34,162 bases of DNA from Streptomyces sp. SID5785 (lineage in GTDB: Bacteria; Actinomycetota; Actinomycetes; Streptomycetales; Streptomycetaceae), in NCBI RefSeq assembly GCF_009870065.1, contig NZ_WWIA01000687.1, positions 1 to 34,162 on the forward strand, in the 5' to 3' direction. The translations under genes and the position numbers were made by a program. The notes beneath the pieces are model-generated. The model worked only from the letters and a program-made list of their open reading frames with translations, made no database searches and had not been told where the DNA came from. How positions within the stretch are numbered: position 1 is the stretch's first letter; each line of letters starts with the position of its first letter. Shown one piece after another: positions 32,947 through 34,162 of the stretch.

Positions 32947-33900
32947 ATGACCGACGATGCATCGCGCCGCCCCGACCCGGCGGACCGTCCCGACTCGGCG
33001 GATCGTCCCGATCCGGCGGATCGCTCTGATTCGGCGGGCCGTTCTGATTCGGCGGATCGCTCTGGTTCGGCTGGCCGTTCCGATCCGGCGGGCCGTTCCG
33101 AACTGCGCGCCTCCGACGCCGACCGCGAGCAGGTCGCCGAGCAGCTCCGGGAGGCGCTCGCCGAAGGGCGCCTCGACATGACGGAGTTCGAGGAGCGGCT
33201 CGAGGCGACATACGCGGCGCGCACCTACGGGGACCTGGCGCCCCTCACCCGGGACCTGCCGGCCGCGGGCAGCGCGGCGCCCGTGAACCTGGTGAAGCAG
33301 CCCGTCGCCGAGGGCGAGATCGACTGGTCGCAGCGGATCGGCGGGGAGCCGACCTCGACCGGGGGCTTCGCGATCTGGAGCGGGTTCGGCCGCAAGGGGC
33401 GGTGGACCGTGGGGGAGCGGTTCACGGCGTTCGTGCTGTGGGGCGGCGGCGAGATCGACCTGCGCGAGGCGCACTTCGCGTCCCGGGAGGTCGAGATCCG
33501 CCTCTTCACGATCATGGGCGGGATCAATGTGAAGGTGCCGCCGGAGCTCGACGTCACGGTCAAGGGCTTCGGCATCATGGGCGGCGTCGACGACCGGGCC
33601 ACCGGCGCGGGGACGCCGGGCTCGCCGCGGGTCGTCGTCCGCGGGTTCGCCCTGATGGGCGGGGTCGGCGTCGAACGGAAGCTGCCCCGGGCGGAACGCC
33701 TGCGGATCAAGGACGAGCGGCGGCGCGAGAAGCTGGAGCGGAGGGACGAGCGGCGGCGGGAGCTCGAGGAGCGGCGGGAGCGGCACGGGCGGTTGCACGA
33801 GGAGCGGCTGGAGCGGCACCGAGAGCGTCTCGAGGACCGGCTCGACCGGCTCGACCGGCATCATCATCGGCGTCGTCGGTACGGCGACGACGAGGACTGA
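32947..33900 (+). CDS. DUF1707 protein with LiaF-like C-terminal part
   Basis: The product is 317 residues. Residues 8-49 are seven 6-residue units (R-[PS]-D-[PS]-A-[DG]). The DUF1707 domain follows: 'LRASDADREQVAEQLREALAEGRLDMTEFEERLEATYAARTYGDLAPLTRDLP'. A beta-rich part then has 'GEIDLREAHFASREVEIRLFTIMGGINVKVPPELDVTVKGFGIMGGVDDRA', like the LiaF/YvqF cell-wall-response family. The last ~70 residues are a charged Arg/Glu-rich helix. DUF1707 and LiaF domains often relate to envelope stress sensing. No membrane helix is clear. It may be a cytosolic or peripheral regulator. Confidence 0.82.
   Translation: MTDDASRRPDPADRPDSADRPDPADRSDSAGRSDSADRSGSAGRSDPAGRSELRASDADREQVAEQLREALAEGRLDMTEFEERLEATYAARTYGDLAPLTRDLPAAGSAAPVNLVKQPVAEGEIDWSQRIGGEPTSTGGFAIWSGFGRKGRWTVGERFTAFVLWGGGEIDLREAHFASREVEIRLFTIMGGINVKVPPELDVTVKGFGIMGGVDDRATGAGTPGSPRVVVRGFALMGGVGVERKLPRAERLRIKDERRREKLERRDERRRELEERRERHGRLHEERLERHRERLEDRLDRLDRHHHRRRRYGDDED
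32968..33093 (+). repeat. 18-base tandem repeat (7 units) in the DUF1707 gene
   Basis: Seven in-frame 18-base units encode R-[PS]-D-[PS]-A-[DG] variants. The units in the second half are closer to one another (CGCTCTGATTCGGCGG) than to the first three, which suggests recent expansion. Confidence 0.8.
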
Positions 33901-34162
33901 GCGGGTGGGCCGTGCCCGGCCTCCTCGCCGCCGCACGCGTGCGCCCGGGGTCGCGAACACCCGGCCGTGCCCGAACTCAGGCGCTGGGCGCTCCCGGTGA
34001 TCGCGAACGCCCGGCTCCGGCCGTGCCCGAACTCAGGCGCTGGGCGGGCCCGGTGATCGCGAACACGCAGGCCTGCCGGGGGCACGCGCTTGAACGCTCC
34101 GCTGCGCTGTAGCGAGCCCCCACTCCCACCATCCCGCCCCCTCCGGGGGCGTTCGGCCCGGC
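33901..34162. other. 3' intergenic end of the window
   Basis: After the DUF1707 gene there is no supported coding region. The stretch holds a direct repeat (33951-34064, listed separately) and a C-rich end. A minus-strand frame at 33864-34085 is made of the repeat and is not supported. Confidence 0.5.
33951..34064. repeat. Tandem direct repeat, about 50-56 base units
   Basis: Two full units start at 33951 (50 bases) and 34001 (56 bases), each starting TCGCGAAC and containing GGCCGTGCCCGAACTCAGGC followed by GCTGGGCG. A third TCGCGAAC at 34057 starts a partial unit. The second unit has a 6-base insertion. No gene lies in it. Confidence 0.7.

Noticed and set aside
32968-33093. CRISPR-like array
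   Set aside because: The 18-base units are contiguous, in frame and have no spacers, so this is a coding tandem repeat.
33864-34085. A 73-codon minus-strand gene at the window end
   Set aside because: It is made of the direct repeat and the antisense end of the DUF1707 gene, with no domain and no ribosome binding site.

Overview
This is a high-GC actinobacterial chromosome segment, almost certainly Streptomyces. Codon third positions are nearly all G or C. N-acetylglucosamine PTS genes carry DasR-type sites, several genes look leaderless, and the gene order (M6 protease, pncA/pncB, clpS, permease, cysteine genes, nag PTS genes, rph, rdgB) is one I recall from the Streptomyces core. The synteny statement is from memory and was not checked.

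Layout. 1-2.0 kb: two RDD-domain membrane proteins (the first cut by the window edge) and a small membrane protein. 2.3-5.2 kb: a secreted M6 (immune inhibitor A) metalloprotease and a small unknown protein. 5.2-7.2 kb: pncA and pncB for NAD salvage on the minus strand, split by a hairpin. 7.3-8.3 kb: clpS and its DUF2017 partner. 8.6-10.1 kb: an amino-acid permease with palindromes upstream. 10.1-12.1 kb: a protein-thiocarboxylate cysteine pathway (JAMM peptidase, sulfur carrier, CysM), with an unlisted 33-residue cysteine-containing leader peptide before the carrier gene. 12.2-13.6 kb: a membrane-anchored PemK/MazF-like protein and a metallo-beta-lactamase-fold hydrolase. 13.7-17.0 kb: two IIC and one IIB N-acetylglucosamine PTS genes with three dre-like sites. 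17.0-19.0 kb: rph, a lipoprotein and rdgB.

19.06-20.6 kb is the strangest part. Two overlapping paralogous HNH endonuclease genes with tandem 'GIDTSHF' repeats run into a tRNA gene. The stop codon of the second HNH gene is the anticodon triplet of the tRNA. That tRNA reads as Leu(UAG) but has a short class I variable loop. The HNH genes use codons that are rare in their neighbours.

20.7-26.5 kb: a ProP-like MFS transporter, a Bcp peroxiredoxin and a secreted GH92 alpha-mannosidase with a LacI-type operator candidate. 26.6-27.9 kb: a DUF3618 protein, a GroES-like protein and a SugE/Gdx guanidinium exporter behind a guanidine-III riboswitch candidate. 27.8-30.1 kb: a bifunctional penicillin-binding protein whose 3' end overlaps sugE. 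30.3-32.9 kb: a three-gene ABC-2 exporter operon. 32.9-33.9 kb: a DUF1707 protein with an 18-nt tandem repeat. The last 260 bases hold an intergenic direct repeat.

The best leads for new biology are the HNH pair/tRNA overlap with the atypical tRNA, and the leader-peptide-controlled cysteine locus. All functional calls come from reading the sequence and recalling families; no database search was run.
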